Positions 1 through 5,331 of a DNA stretch of 5,331 nt are shown here, in pieces. The translations under genes were made by a program, and so were the position numbers. How positions within the stretch are numbered: position 1 is the stretch's first letter; every line of letters starts with the position of its first letter. The notes under the pieces were generated by a model. That model did not search any database. It saw only the letters and a list, made by a program, of their open reading frames with translations, and had not been told where the DNA came from. This DNA is from Gemmatimonadales bacterium (lineage in GTDB: Bacteria > Gemmatimonadota > Gemmatimonadetes > Gemmatimonadales > GWC2-71-9), in contig JAUVTI010000143.1 of the NCBI GenBank assembly GCA_030601605.1, forward strand, positions 1 to 5,331. The letters run 5' to 3'.

Positions 1-597
1 CACGATGCCGGGTACGCGTATCCCGGACACACCGAGTGGTTGGCGGAGCTGGCCGGCGGCGTGGACGTGGCCATGATGCTCACCACTGGCAAGCTCCGCG
101 TGGTGCTCGCCACCACGCACATTCCCCTCAGCGCCGTGCCCACCGCCGTGACCATAGAGCGCCTGCTCAAGACCGGCGACATCACGCGCCGCGCCCTCGA
201 GTCCTGGTGGGGGATCGAGGACCCACGCCTGGCGCTGTGCGCGCTCAATCCGCATGCGGGTGAGGGAGGCCTGTTCGGCGACGAGGACGAGCGCGTGCTG
301 AAGCCTGCGGCGCAGGAGCTGAAAGCCGCGGGGCCGCTCCCCGCGGACACCGTGTTCGTGCGGGCGCTCGCGGGGGAGTTCGACGCGGTGATCACGCCCT
401 ACCACGACGTCGGAATGACCGCGGTCAAGGTTGCGGGCTTCGGGAAGGGGGTGAACGTGACGCTGGGGTTGCCCTTCGTGCGGACTTCACCCGATCACGG
501 CACGGCGTTCGACATCGCGGGGCGGGGGATTGCCGACGCCGGCTCGATGCGTGAGGCCGTGGCTCTCGCGGCGCGGCTGGGGGCCGTTCGGCGCTAG
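1..597 (+). CDS. pdxA: 4-hydroxythreonine-4-phosphate dehydrogenase PdxA, C-terminal part (5' end outside window)
   Basis: PdxA is a cytoplasmic enzyme of the DXP-dependent pyridoxal phosphate (vitamin B6) pathway. It oxidises 4-phosphohydroxy-L-threonine with NAD; the product decarboxylates and is then used by PdxJ. Frame 1 is open from base 1 to the TAG at 595-597, giving 198 residues. The family is usually about 330 residues, so roughly the first 130 are missing. Visible signatures are GHTE (fragment residues 9-12), ATTH (37-40), ALNPHAGE (82-89), GPLPADT (111-117), YHDVG (134-138), GFGKGVNVTLGLPF and RTSPDHGTA. His40, His85 and His135 have the order and approximate spacing of the three metal-binding histidines of E. 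coli PdxA (166, 211, 266), so the active site looks intact. One oddity is YHDVG where many PdxA proteins have YHDQG. A TTG at 40 could be mistaken for a start, but homology runs upstream of it to the window edge. The stop overlaps the stop of the convergent CorC-like gene. Family assignment is near certain. Confidence 0.96.
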   Translation, partial: HDAGYAYPGHTEWLAELAGGVDVAMMLTTGKLRVVLATTHIPLSAVPTAVTIERLLKTGDITRRALESWWGIEDPRLALCALNPHAGEGGLFGDEDERVLKPAAQELKAAGPLPADTVFVRALAGEFDAVITPYHDVGMTAVKVAGFGKGVNVTLGLPFVRTSPDHGTAFDIAGRGIADAGSMREAVALAARLGAVRR

Positions 598-1928
598 CTC
601 GTCTCCTCCGCGGGGAGATTCTCTTTCACCATTCTTCGCTGGCCGACGCGCCGGCCATCCATCTCCAGCACCTCGAACCGCACTCCCGGCACGGAAACCT
701 TGTCGCCCACGCGCGGCAGGCGACCCAGCTGACCGAACACGTAGCCGCCCACCGTCTGGTACTCCCGATCGTCGATTTTCAGCCCGTAGGCCTCGTTCAC
801 GTCCGCGATCTCCATCTCACCGGGAAGCGTGATCGTGTCCCCCGCCTGCTGCGGAACGGGCTCAGCCTCGTCGTACTCATCGTAGATCTCGCCGACGATC
901 GCCTCGAGCAGGTCCTCCATCGTGACCACTCCGTCGGTGCCGCCGTACTCGTCCAGCACTATGGCCATGTGCGTCTTCAGGCGCTTCATGTCGGCGAGCA
1001 CGTCCTCCACCTCGCGGGTGCCGGGCACGAACATCGGCTCGCGCACGATGTCCGTCACCGCCTCGCCGCCGCGCTTTGGCAGCGCTGCCAGGATCTGCTT
1101 CACGTGGACGATGCCCACGATGTCGTCGAGGGACTCGGTGTAGACCGGGTAGCGTGAGCGGCCGACCTGGCTGATGCGCTGGGCGGCCTCCGCGATGGTG
1201 AGCCCGGCCGGCAGCGCAACCACCTCGGTGCGGGGGGTCATCACGTCGTGGGTCTTCTTCTCCGTGAACTCGAAGACCCCCTCGATCATCTCGACGTCTT
1301 CGGGGTCGAAATGCCCCGACTTCTGGCTCTGCCGCAGGATCATCAGGACCTCGTCCGGCGAGTGCACGGCTTCGAGCGCGTCGGCGGTGGCCTTGATCCC
1401 CACGAGGCGCAGCAACAGGTTCGCGCTCCAGTTGAGCACGTTGGTGACGGGGCGCGTGATCCAGCTGAAGAACAGCATCGGCCGCGCGATCCAGCGGGCG
1501 GTGGACTCGGGAAATGTGATGGCCCAGTTCTTGGGCGCCAGCTCGCCCACTACCACGTGCAGGAACGAGACCACTCCGACCGCCACGACGGATGCCACCG
1601 CCGCGCGTCCGAGGAATGAGACCGCAGCCGGCAGCCGCTGCACCCAGTCGTGGAACAGCACCGCGACCGTATCCTCGGCCACGTAGCCCAGGAGGATCGA
1701 TGCCAGCGTGATGCCGAGCTGGCAGGTGGAAAGTTGGCGCTGCAGGTCTTGCTGTGCTGCCTTGACCGCCTTAGCCTTTCGGTCACCTTTGCGTATCAGG
1801 GACTCGATGCGGGAGCGGCGGGCGGCGACCAGTGCGAATTCGGAGGCTACGAAGAAGCCGTTCACCACGACGAGAACCACGACCGCGGCGAAGCGCCAGA
1901 GAAGGGTTGCTAGGGAGATTTCTTCCAT
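594..1928 (-). CDS. CorC/HlyC-family membrane protein (CNNM/DUF21 + CBS pair + CorC_HlyC domain)
   Basis: This 444-residue integral membrane protein has the full domain order of the family often labelled hemolysin C or CorC. An N-terminal CNNM (DUF21) domain spans about residues 8-190, with hydrophobic segments near 12-34, 68-90, 105-127 and 148-172. It carries the signatures NGFFVASEFALVAARRSRIE (23-42) and GELAPK (128-133). A CBS-domain pair covers about 210-345, including DVMTPR (228-233) and DEYGGTDGVVTMEDL (326-340). A C-terminal CorC_HlyC domain covers about 360-430. Characterised relatives are linked to Mg2+/Co2+ transport, with CBS domains that bind adenine nucleotides; the hemolysin name is historical. 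Transport here is inferred, and the ion is unknown. The ATG at 1926-1928 is well placed for the family N terminus. No clear Shine-Dalgarno sequence precedes it, so the leader may be very short. The gene diverges from the CDF transporter and converges on pdxA with overlapping stops. Length and domains look complete. Confidence 0.93.
   Translation of the reverse strand: MEEISLATLLWRFAAVVVLVVVNGFFVASEFALVAARRSRIESLIRKGDRKAKAVKAAQQDLQRQLSTCQLGITLASILLGYVAEDTVAVLFHDWVQRLPAAVSFLGRAAVASVVAVGVVSFLHVVVGELAPKNWAITFPESTARWIARPMLFFSWITRPVTNVLNWSANLLLRLVGIKATADALEAVHSPDEVLMILRQSQKSGHFDPEDVEMIEGVFEFTEKKTHDVMTPRTEVVALPAGLTIAEAAQRISQVGRSRYPVYTESLDDIVGIVHVKQILAALPKRGGEAVTDIVREPMFVPGTREVEDVLADMKRLKTHMAIVLDEYGGTDGVVTMEDLLEAIVGEIYDEYDEAEPVPQQAGDTITLPGEMEIADVNEAYGLKIDDREYQTVGGYVFGQLGRLPRVGDKVSVPGVRFEVLEMDGRRVGQRRMVKENLPAEETS
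602..626 (+). terminator. possible weak terminator hairpin for pdxA inside the convergent gene
   Basis: Just past the pdxA stop, TCTCC (602-606) pairs with GGAGA (614-618). A T-G pair at 607/613 could extend the stem. The T-rich stretch TTCTCTTT (619-626) follows. The stem is short and the T tract is interrupted, and the whole element lies within the 3' coding end of the opposite-strand CorC-like gene, so its composition may be incidental. It is the only terminator-like structure I see for pdxA. Confidence 0.25.
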
Positions 1929-1972
1929 GCGGCTTGTATGTCTAAAGTAAGCTGTCCGTTCCGCGGAGCCAA
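1929..1972. promoter_or_regulatory. divergent intergenic region with possible overlapping promoters
   Basis: Only 44 bp separate the starts of the CorC-like gene (-) and the CDF transporter (+), so both promoters must lie here or inside the genes. On the minus strand, TTGGCT (1972-1967) and TACTTT (1949-1944) are 17 bp apart, a weak sigma70-like pair. It would give a leader of only about 9 nt. On the plus strand, TAAAGT (1943-1948) is a possible -10 element with no good -35. The two candidate -10 elements occupy almost the same bases. Each matches consensus only modestly, so this is a prediction. I see no clear operator palindrome for a metal regulator. Confidence 0.35.
1965..1968 (+). promoter_or_regulatory. 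ribosome binding site (GGAG) deciding between two starts of the CDF gene
   Basis: GGAG lies 4 nt before TTG 1973 and 10 nt before the in-frame GTG 1979. Neither spacing is ideal. The GTG has the more tolerable spacing, and the difference is only two residues at a disordered N terminus. No in-frame start lies between the upstream stop TAA (1943-1945) and 1973 except CTG at 1952. Confidence 0.45.
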
Positions 1973-2917
1973 TTGCCGGTGAATCCCCGCGACGCGGCGC
2001 CCCCGCCCACCGACCGCTCGCTGGAGTGCGCCCACCGCGTACCGGAGCGCAAGCACAGCCGGGCTCTTAAGATCGTCCTCGTAATCACGGCGAGCTTCAT
2101 GGTGGTCGAGTTCGTGGCCGGCCGGATCGCCAACTCCCTGGCCCTGCTGTCCGACGCCGGTCACATGCTGACAGACGTGGCGGCCCTGACCCTGGCGCTG
2201 TTCGCGGCCTGGATCGCCCAGCGGCCGGCCACGCCCGACAAGACGTTCGGCTACCTCCGGCTCGAGATCCTGGCGGCGCTGGTGAACGGTGCCGCCCTCT
2301 TCGTGGTGGCCGGGGTCATCGTGTGGGACGCCGTCGGCCGCCTTGCGGATCCCCCCGCCGTCGAGCCGCGCATCCTGTTCGGCGTCGCCAGTGCTGGGCT
2401 CGCGGTCAACATCGTCGCCGCCTGGCTGCTGCACAGCGGGCGGGGCGAGTCGCTGAACATCCGCGGGGTGTACCTGCACGTGCTGGGCGACCTGCTGGGC
2501 TCGATCGGCGCGATGGCGGCGGGCGCCATCATCCTGCTCACCGGATGGATGCTGGCCGACCCTGTCATCTCGGTGGGCATCGCCCTCTTGATCCTCGTGG
2601 GCGCATGGCGGCTCGTGCGCGAGAGCGTGGACGTGCTGCTGGAGGCCACGCCGCGCCACATCGCGCTGGGCGAGGTGGAGCGGCTCATCGCCACGGTACC
2701 TGGTGTGCGCGACGTGCACGATCTCCACGTATGGACACTCACGAGCGGCGTTGTGGCAATGAGCGGACACGCTATCGTGACGGACCCGGCCGGCGGACAG
2801 CGGGTTCTGGAGGCGGTCCAGGAGCGCATGGCCGGCCTCGGAATCCACCACGTCACGATGCAGATCGAGCGCAACCAGCTGGATCCCTGTCTGCCGGGGA
2901 AGGACCGCTTGCTTTAG
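1973..2917 (+). CDS. cation diffusion facilitator (CzcD/ZitB-like), zinc or divalent metal efflux
   Basis: This 314-residue inner-membrane CDF transporter is expected to export Zn2+ (perhaps Co2+ or Cd2+) from the cytoplasm by proton antiport as a dimer. Six membrane helices can be placed near residues 32-50, 65-82, 98-118, 133-153, 170-190 and 194-212, followed by a soluble C-terminal domain (about 217-300). The transport site pattern HxxxD appears twice: His64/Asp68 in LLSDAGHMLTDVAAL (helix 2) and His169/Asp173 in YLHVLGDLLGSIG (helix 5). This is the zinc-type arrangement of CzcD and ZitB. HDLHVWTLTSG (249-259) is the typical C-terminal domain motif. The loop between helices 4 and 5 is short and not histidine-rich. 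The start is uncertain: TTG 1973 or GTG 1979. The gene diverges from the CorC-like gene and lies about 50 bp ahead of typA in the same direction. The family is clear; the exact metal is inferred from motifs. Confidence 0.95.
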   Translation: MPVNPRDAAPPPTDRSLECAHRVPERKHSRALKIVLVITASFMVVEFVAGRIANSLALLSDAGHMLTDVAALTLALFAAWIAQRPATPDKTFGYLRLEILAALVNGAALFVVAGVIVWDAVGRLADPPAVEPRILFGVASAGLAVNIVAAWLLHSGRGESLNIRGVYLHVLGDLLGSIGAMAAGAIILLTGWMLADPVISVGIALLILVGAWRLVRESVDVLLEATPRHIALGEVERLIATVPGVRDVHDLHVWTLTSGVVAMSGHAIVTDPAGGQRVLEAVQERMAGLGIHHVTMQIERNQLDPCLPGKDRLL

Positions 2918-2937
2918 GGCCCTGGTTCCACTAGACT
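2909..2937 (+). promoter_or_regulatory. possible promoter for typA
   Basis: TTGCTT (2909-2914) and TAGACT (2932-2937) are exactly 17 bp apart. They match the sigma70 -35 and -10 consensus at 3 and 4 of 6 positions. A start near 2944 would give a leader of about 25 nt containing the AGCAGGA ribosome site. The -35 overlaps the end of the CDF gene. I see no terminator between the CDF gene and typA, so read-through is also possible. Confidence 0.35.
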
Positions 2938-2954
2938 GCCGCGCTGCAAATAAC

Positions 2955-2961
2955 AGCAGGA
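2955..2961 (+). promoter_or_regulatory. ribosome binding site AGCAGGA favouring the second TTG of typA
   Basis: The AGGA core ends 1 nt before TTG 2963 and 7 nt before TTG 2969. Normal Shine-Dalgarno spacing therefore favours 2969 as the start. The competing evidence is that E. coli BipA has seven residues through the conserved RN, which matches a start at 2963. Confidence 0.55.
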
Positions 2962-2968
2962 TTTGACG

Positions 2969-4852
2969 TTGGACATCCGGAACATCGCGATAATCGCGCA
3001 CGTAGATCACGGGAAAACGACGCTCGTCGACCAGATGCTGCGCCAGGCGGGCGTATTCCGCTCGGGCCAGCAGGTCGAGGAGCGGGTGCTGGACTCCAAC
3101 CCGCTGGAGCGTGAGCGCGGGATCACGATTCTCTCCAAGAACGCCTCAGTGCGCTGGCACGGCGTGAAGATCAACCTGGTGGACACGCCGGGCCACGCCG
3201 ACTTCGGCGGTGAGGTCGAGCGTATCATGCGGATGGTGGACGGCGTGCTCCTGCTGGTGGACGCAGCCGAGGGCCCGATGCCGCAGACCAGGTTCGTGAC
3301 CAGGAAGGCCCTCAGCCTGGGGCTCCACCCCGTCGTGGTGATCAACAAGGTAGATCGGGCGGACGCACGCCCCGCCGAGGTTCACGACGACGTGCTGGAG
3401 CTGTTCCTCGAGCTGGAGGCCTCCGACGAGCAGCTCGACGCGCCGTTCATCTACGCCTCGGCCCGCAGCGGCGTGGCCTCCACCGAGCTGTCGGACGTGC
3501 CCCGCATGGCGCAGCCCGACGCGGCCCAGGTGGGCTTCGACCTCAAGGCGCTGTTCGAGGCCATCCTGAGCCACGTACCCGAGCCGGCGAACGACCGCGA
3601 CGGTCCGTTCCAGATGCTGATCTCCACCCTGGATCACTCGTCGTATCTCGGGCGCATTGGTATTGGGCGGATCGAGCGTGGCTGCGTTCAGGTGGGCGAT
3701 GAGGTGATGCTCCTCAGCCTCGGTGAACCCGGGGTCGTGCCTGAGCGGGAGGCCGAGTCGGCGCGGGTGGCGCAGCTCTACGGCTTCGAGGGGCTCGGTC
3801 GTGTGGAGCTGGAGAGAGCTGAAGCTGGGGACATCGTCGCTCTGGCCGGCGTCGAAGGCGTGGAGATCGGAAAGACGGTGACCTCGCCCGAGCGGCTCGA
3901 GCGGCTGCGCGGAATCGCGGTAGAGGAGCCCACGATCTCGGTGGACTTCATGGTGAACAACTCGCCGTTCGCGGGACGGGCGGGAAAGTTCGTGACCACG
4001 CGCCAGGTGCGCGAGCGACTCTACCGAGAGCTCGAGCGCAACATCGCCCTGGGCGTCGAGGACACCGACCAGCCCGACGTGCTGGCGGTCTCCGGCCGCG
4101 GGGAACTCCACCTCTCCATCCTGATGGAGACCATGCGGCGGGAGGGCTACGAGTTCCAGGTGAGCCGGCCCCGGGTGATCACGAGGATGGGCCGTGACGG
4201 GGAGCGGCTCGAGCCGTTCGAGGAGCTGGTTGTGGACGTGCCCGAGGAGATGCTGGGCGCGGTGATGCAGACCCTGGGGCCCAGGCGCGGTGAGCTCCTC
4301 GACATGAAGAACCCCGGCCGCGGTCGGGTGCGGATGCGGTTCAAGATCCCGGCACGCGGGCTGTTCGGCTACCGCTCGGAGTTCCTGTCGGAGACCCGCG
4401 GTGAGGGGATCATCCACCACCGGTTCCTGGAGTACGGTCCCTGGGCCGGCCCGGTGGCCAGCCGCTCCCGCGGGGTGCTTGTGGCGGACCGGGAGGGCGT
4501 GGCCGTAGCATATGCCTTGTGGAACCTGGCCGAGCGGGCCACGATGTTCATTGGCCCGGGTGATCCGGTTTACGAGGGGATGATCGCGGGCGAGCACGTC
4601 AGGCCTGGAGACCTCGACGTGAACGTGACACGGGGCAAGAGACTTACGAACATGCGGACTACGGCGTCCGACGACAACGTCCAGCTGGAGCCGCCGCGGG
4701 AGATCACGCTCGAGCTCGCGTTGGAGTACATCGAGGACGACGAGTTGATCGAGGTCACGCCGGATGCCATCCGGCTCCGCAAGCGCGACCTGGGGGCCAT
4801 CCAGCGCAAGAAGGCAGCGCGCCGGGCGCGGGCGGCAATCGACACAGGCTGA
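2969..4852 (+). CDS. typA: TypA/BipA ribosome-associated translational GTPase
   Basis: TypA/BipA is an EF-G-like cytoplasmic GTPase that binds the 70S ribosome. It supports 50S assembly and translation under stress and low temperature. Counting from TTG 2969 (627 residues), the GTPase motifs are G1 HVDHGKTT (11-18), G2 within ERGITI (Thr53), G3 DTPGH (72-76, with the catalytic His76), G4 NKVD (126-129) and G5 SAR (164-166). A beta-barrel domain II (about 213-310), EF-G-like domains III (about 318-396) and V (about 413-488), and the BipA-specific C-terminal domain (about 493-618) follow. SGRGELHLSILMETMRREG and GLFGYRSEFLSETRGEG are typical of the family. It is about 20 residues longer than E. 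coli BipA, with extra residues after G5 (about 168-190), in domain II, and a basic C-terminal tail (KKAARRARAAIDTG). The alternative start TTG 2963 adds two residues. An acidic-protein gene follows 19 bp downstream. Confidence 0.97.
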   Translation: MDIRNIAIIAHVDHGKTTLVDQMLRQAGVFRSGQQVEERVLDSNPLERERGITILSKNASVRWHGVKINLVDTPGHADFGGEVERIMRMVDGVLLLVDAAEGPMPQTRFVTRKALSLGLHPVVVINKVDRADARPAEVHDDVLELFLELEASDEQLDAPFIYASARSGVASTELSDVPRMAQPDAAQVGFDLKALFEAILSHVPEPANDRDGPFQMLISTLDHSSYLGRIGIGRIERGCVQVGDEVMLLSLGEPGVVPEREAESARVAQLYGFEGLGRVELERAEAGDIVALAGVEGVEIGKTVTSPERLERLRGIAVEEPTISVDFMVNNSPFAGRAGKFVTTRQVRERLYRELERNIALGVEDTDQPDVLAVSGRGELHLSILMETMRREGYEFQVSRPRVITRMGRDGERLEPFEELVVDVPEEMLGAVMQTLGPRRGELLDMKNPGRGRVRMRFKIPARGLFGYRSEFLSETRGEGIIHHRFLEYGPWAGPVASRSRGVLVADREGVAVAYALWNLAERATMFIGPGDPVYEGMIAGEHVRPGDLDVNVTRGKRLTNMRTTASDDNVQLEPPREITLELALEYIEDDELIEVTPDAIRLRKRDLGAIQRKKAARRARAAIDTG

Positions 4853-4857
4853 TCAGC

Positions 4858-4864
4858 AGGAGGG
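4858..4864 (+). promoter_or_regulatory. strong ribosome binding site AGGAGGG for the acidic microprotein
   Basis: AGGAGGG ends 7 nt before ATG 4872. It is the best Shine-Dalgarno sequence in the window and starts 5 nt after the typA stop codon. The tight spacing suggests translation from the typA message. It also fixes the start at 4872 rather than any longer in-frame reading that would overlap typA. Confidence 0.85.
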
Positions 4865-4871
4865 TAGCGAG

Positions 4872-5069
4872 ATGTTGCCCTGGGACATGTCTTCTCCTTG
4901 GGTCGCTGAGTTGGACGAAGCCGAGGACGACTTCGAGGAAGACGACGAGGACGACGACGAGGATGAGGAAGAGGACGACGAGGAAGACGACGAGGACGAG
5001 GAGTACGAGGAGGAGTTCGACGACGAGCCTCGTCACCATCCACATCGCAGGAGTGAGGACTGGGAGTAG
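4872..5069 (+). CDS. small, extremely acidic protein of unknown function (65 aa)
   Basis: This 65-residue protein belongs to no family I recognise. It begins MLPWDMSSPWVAELDEAED, a short segment with two tryptophans. Residues 22-44 are then 23 consecutive Asp/Glu, and residues 22-52 are acidic except Tyr45 and Phe49. A short tail, PRHHPHRRSEDWE, holds all six basic residues (three Arg, three His). In total 39 of 65 residues are acidic, so the protein should be strongly anionic and mostly disordered. It has no signal peptide, membrane segment or cysteine. Evidence that it is real: an optimal AGGAGGG at 4858-4864, an ATG start, a position 19 bp behind typA on the same strand, and mixed use of GAG, GAC, GAA and GAT rather than one repeated triplet. 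Possible roles, all inferred, include masking or chaperoning a basic ribosomal protein or RNA-binding surface, acting as a nucleic-acid mimic, or buffering cations. The function is unknown. Confidence 0.8.
   Translation: MLPWDMSSPWVAELDEAEDDFEEDDEDDDEDEEEDDEEDDEDEEYEEEFDDEPRHHPHRRSEDWE
4935..5027 (+). repeat. low-complexity GAN-codon tract encoding the acidic run
   Basis: All codons here are GAN except TAC (5004-5006) and TTC (5013-5015). The first 69 bases (4935-5003) contain a single T, so the coding strand is purine-rich with regularly spaced C. Irregular mixing of GAC, GAG, GAA and GAT argues for protein-level selection over simple repeat expansion, although slippage could change the tract length. 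The complementary strand reads as leucine/valine-rich and should not be taken as a membrane protein. Confidence 0.8.
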
Positions 5070-5159
5070 CGGTTTCGGGGAGCGGGCGGATTGGGCGCAC
5101 GCGGCGGCACGAGGGGTAGAGCGACCCGCGGCGATCCTCTAGATTGAGAGGTCCGAGAG
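5070..5159 (+). promoter_or_regulatory. acidic gene to tRNA gap; possible tRNA -10 element only
   Basis: These 90 GC-rich bases hold no terminator I can support. GGGT/ACCC (5114-5117/5124-5127) forms only a 4-bp stem with no T tract. TAGATT (5140-5145) matches 4 of 6 bases of a -10 element and sits about 15 bp before the mature tRNA, a reasonable position for a tRNA promoter, but no convincing -35 lies 16-18 bp upstream. CCTCT/AGAGG (5136-5140/5147-5151) could also form a small hairpin there. The tRNA may instead be processed from a longer typA transcript. Confidence 0.25.
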
Positions 5160-5233
<74 letters not shown>

Positions 5234-5246
5234 TAGGCGTAGAACA

Positions 5247-5280
5247 AAGCCCCGCATCGAGTTGCTTCGGTGCGGGGCTT
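5247..5280 (+). terminator. intrinsic terminator after tRNA-Ile
   Basis: AAGCCCCGCA (5247-5256) pairs perfectly with TGCGGGGCTT (5271-5280). The stem extends inward by four more pairs, one of them a U-G wobble, to give about 14 bp around a 6-nt loop (5261-5266). The following T run is broken (TTGCGTTTCTC), so release may be less efficient than for a canonical terminator. The A-rich left flank would also let it act for transcription arriving from the right. It probably ends the tRNA transcript and any read-through from typA. Confidence 0.8.
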
Positions 5281-5331
5281 GCGTTTCTCGGCTCAGGCGG
5301 GCGAGCTGCTCTGCGAGTCACCACTATTGCC
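5281..5331. other. unassigned end of window
   Basis: These 51 bases downstream of the terminator contain no start, RNA or repeat that I can support. They may be the promoter region or beginning of a feature that lies beyond the window. Confidence 0.4.

Noticed and set aside
1174..1686. Plus-strand 170-residue frame opposite the CorC-like gene
   Set aside because: It lies wholly inside a well-supported CBS/CNNM gene, is Ser/Thr-rich without motifs and has no upstream ribosome site of note.
1929..1972. Metal-regulator operator or riboswitch ahead of the CDF gene
   Set aside because: The gap is too short for a riboswitch and I find no convincing inverted repeat of the MerR, ArsR or Fur/Zur type.
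1910..3010. 366-residue open frame antisense to the CDF gene
   Set aside because: It shows low-complexity His/Arg/Asp/Gln composition, spans the intergenic promoter region and overlaps the starts of typA and the CorC-like gene. No recognisable domain.
3146..4597. 483-residue open frame antisense to typA
   Set aside because: Long antisense frames are expected in GC-rich coding DNA. The His/Arg/Gln-rich composition and lack of any motif, against a clear TypA on the other strand, mark it as a shadow.
4764..4871. Longer N-terminal extension of the acidic protein overlapping typA
   Set aside because: The extra 36 residues are an out-of-frame shadow of the typA 3' end. AGGAGGG with 7-nt spacing points to ATG 4872.
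4935..5003. Simple tandem repeat or CRISPR-like array
   Set aside because: Periodicity is only the 3-base codon step with mixed GAC/GAG/GAA/GAT. There are no spacers or conserved long units.
4755..5045. Minus-strand frame with a long Leu/Val-rich, membrane-like stretch
   Set aside because: It is the complement of the GAN codon tract of the acidic protein, where GAN read backwards gives Leu/Val/Ile/Phe-type codons. The plus strand has the strong ribosome site and operon context.

Overview
The window is a compact, GC-rich bacterial chromosomal segment with GC-ending codons, TTG starts and short intergenic gaps. It holds ordinary housekeeping genes plus one unusual small protein. I see no phage, transposon, CRISPR or other mobile signature. 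The host looks like a high-GC, free-living bacterium. Gemmatimonadota or a similar soil/aquatic phylum is a plausible guess, but the sequence alone does not prove it.

Layout, left to right. (1) 1-597, + strand: the C-terminal ~198 residues of PdxA (vitamin B6 biosynthesis), cut by the window edge. (2) 594-1928, - strand: a CorC/HlyC-type (CNNM + CBS pair + CorC_HlyC) membrane protein, convergent with pdxA; the two stop codons share the palindrome CTAG. (3) About 44 bp of divergent intergenic DNA with possible back-to-back promoters. (4) 1973-2917, + strand: a CzcD/ZitB-like cation diffusion facilitator (zinc/divalent metal efflux). (5) 2969-4852, + strand: TypA/BipA, a ribosome-associated translational GTPase, probably starting at TTG. 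(6) 4872-5069, + strand: a 65-residue extremely acidic protein (39 D/E residues, including 23 in a row) with a near-perfect Shine-Dalgarno sequence, 19 bp behind typA. (7) 5160-5233, + strand: tRNA-Ile(GAT), followed by a strong intrinsic terminator hairpin at 5247-5280. The last ~50 bases hold nothing I can identify.

Gene logic. The CorC-like protein and the CDF transporter diverge from one short control region, and both families are linked to divalent cation handling. The typA - acidic protein - tRNA-Ile stretch is colinear, with no visible terminator until after the tRNA. It could therefore be one translation-related transcription unit, possibly extending back to the CDF gene. The most noteworthy item is the acidic microprotein tied to typA. 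It looks like a real gene, and I recognise no characterised family for it.
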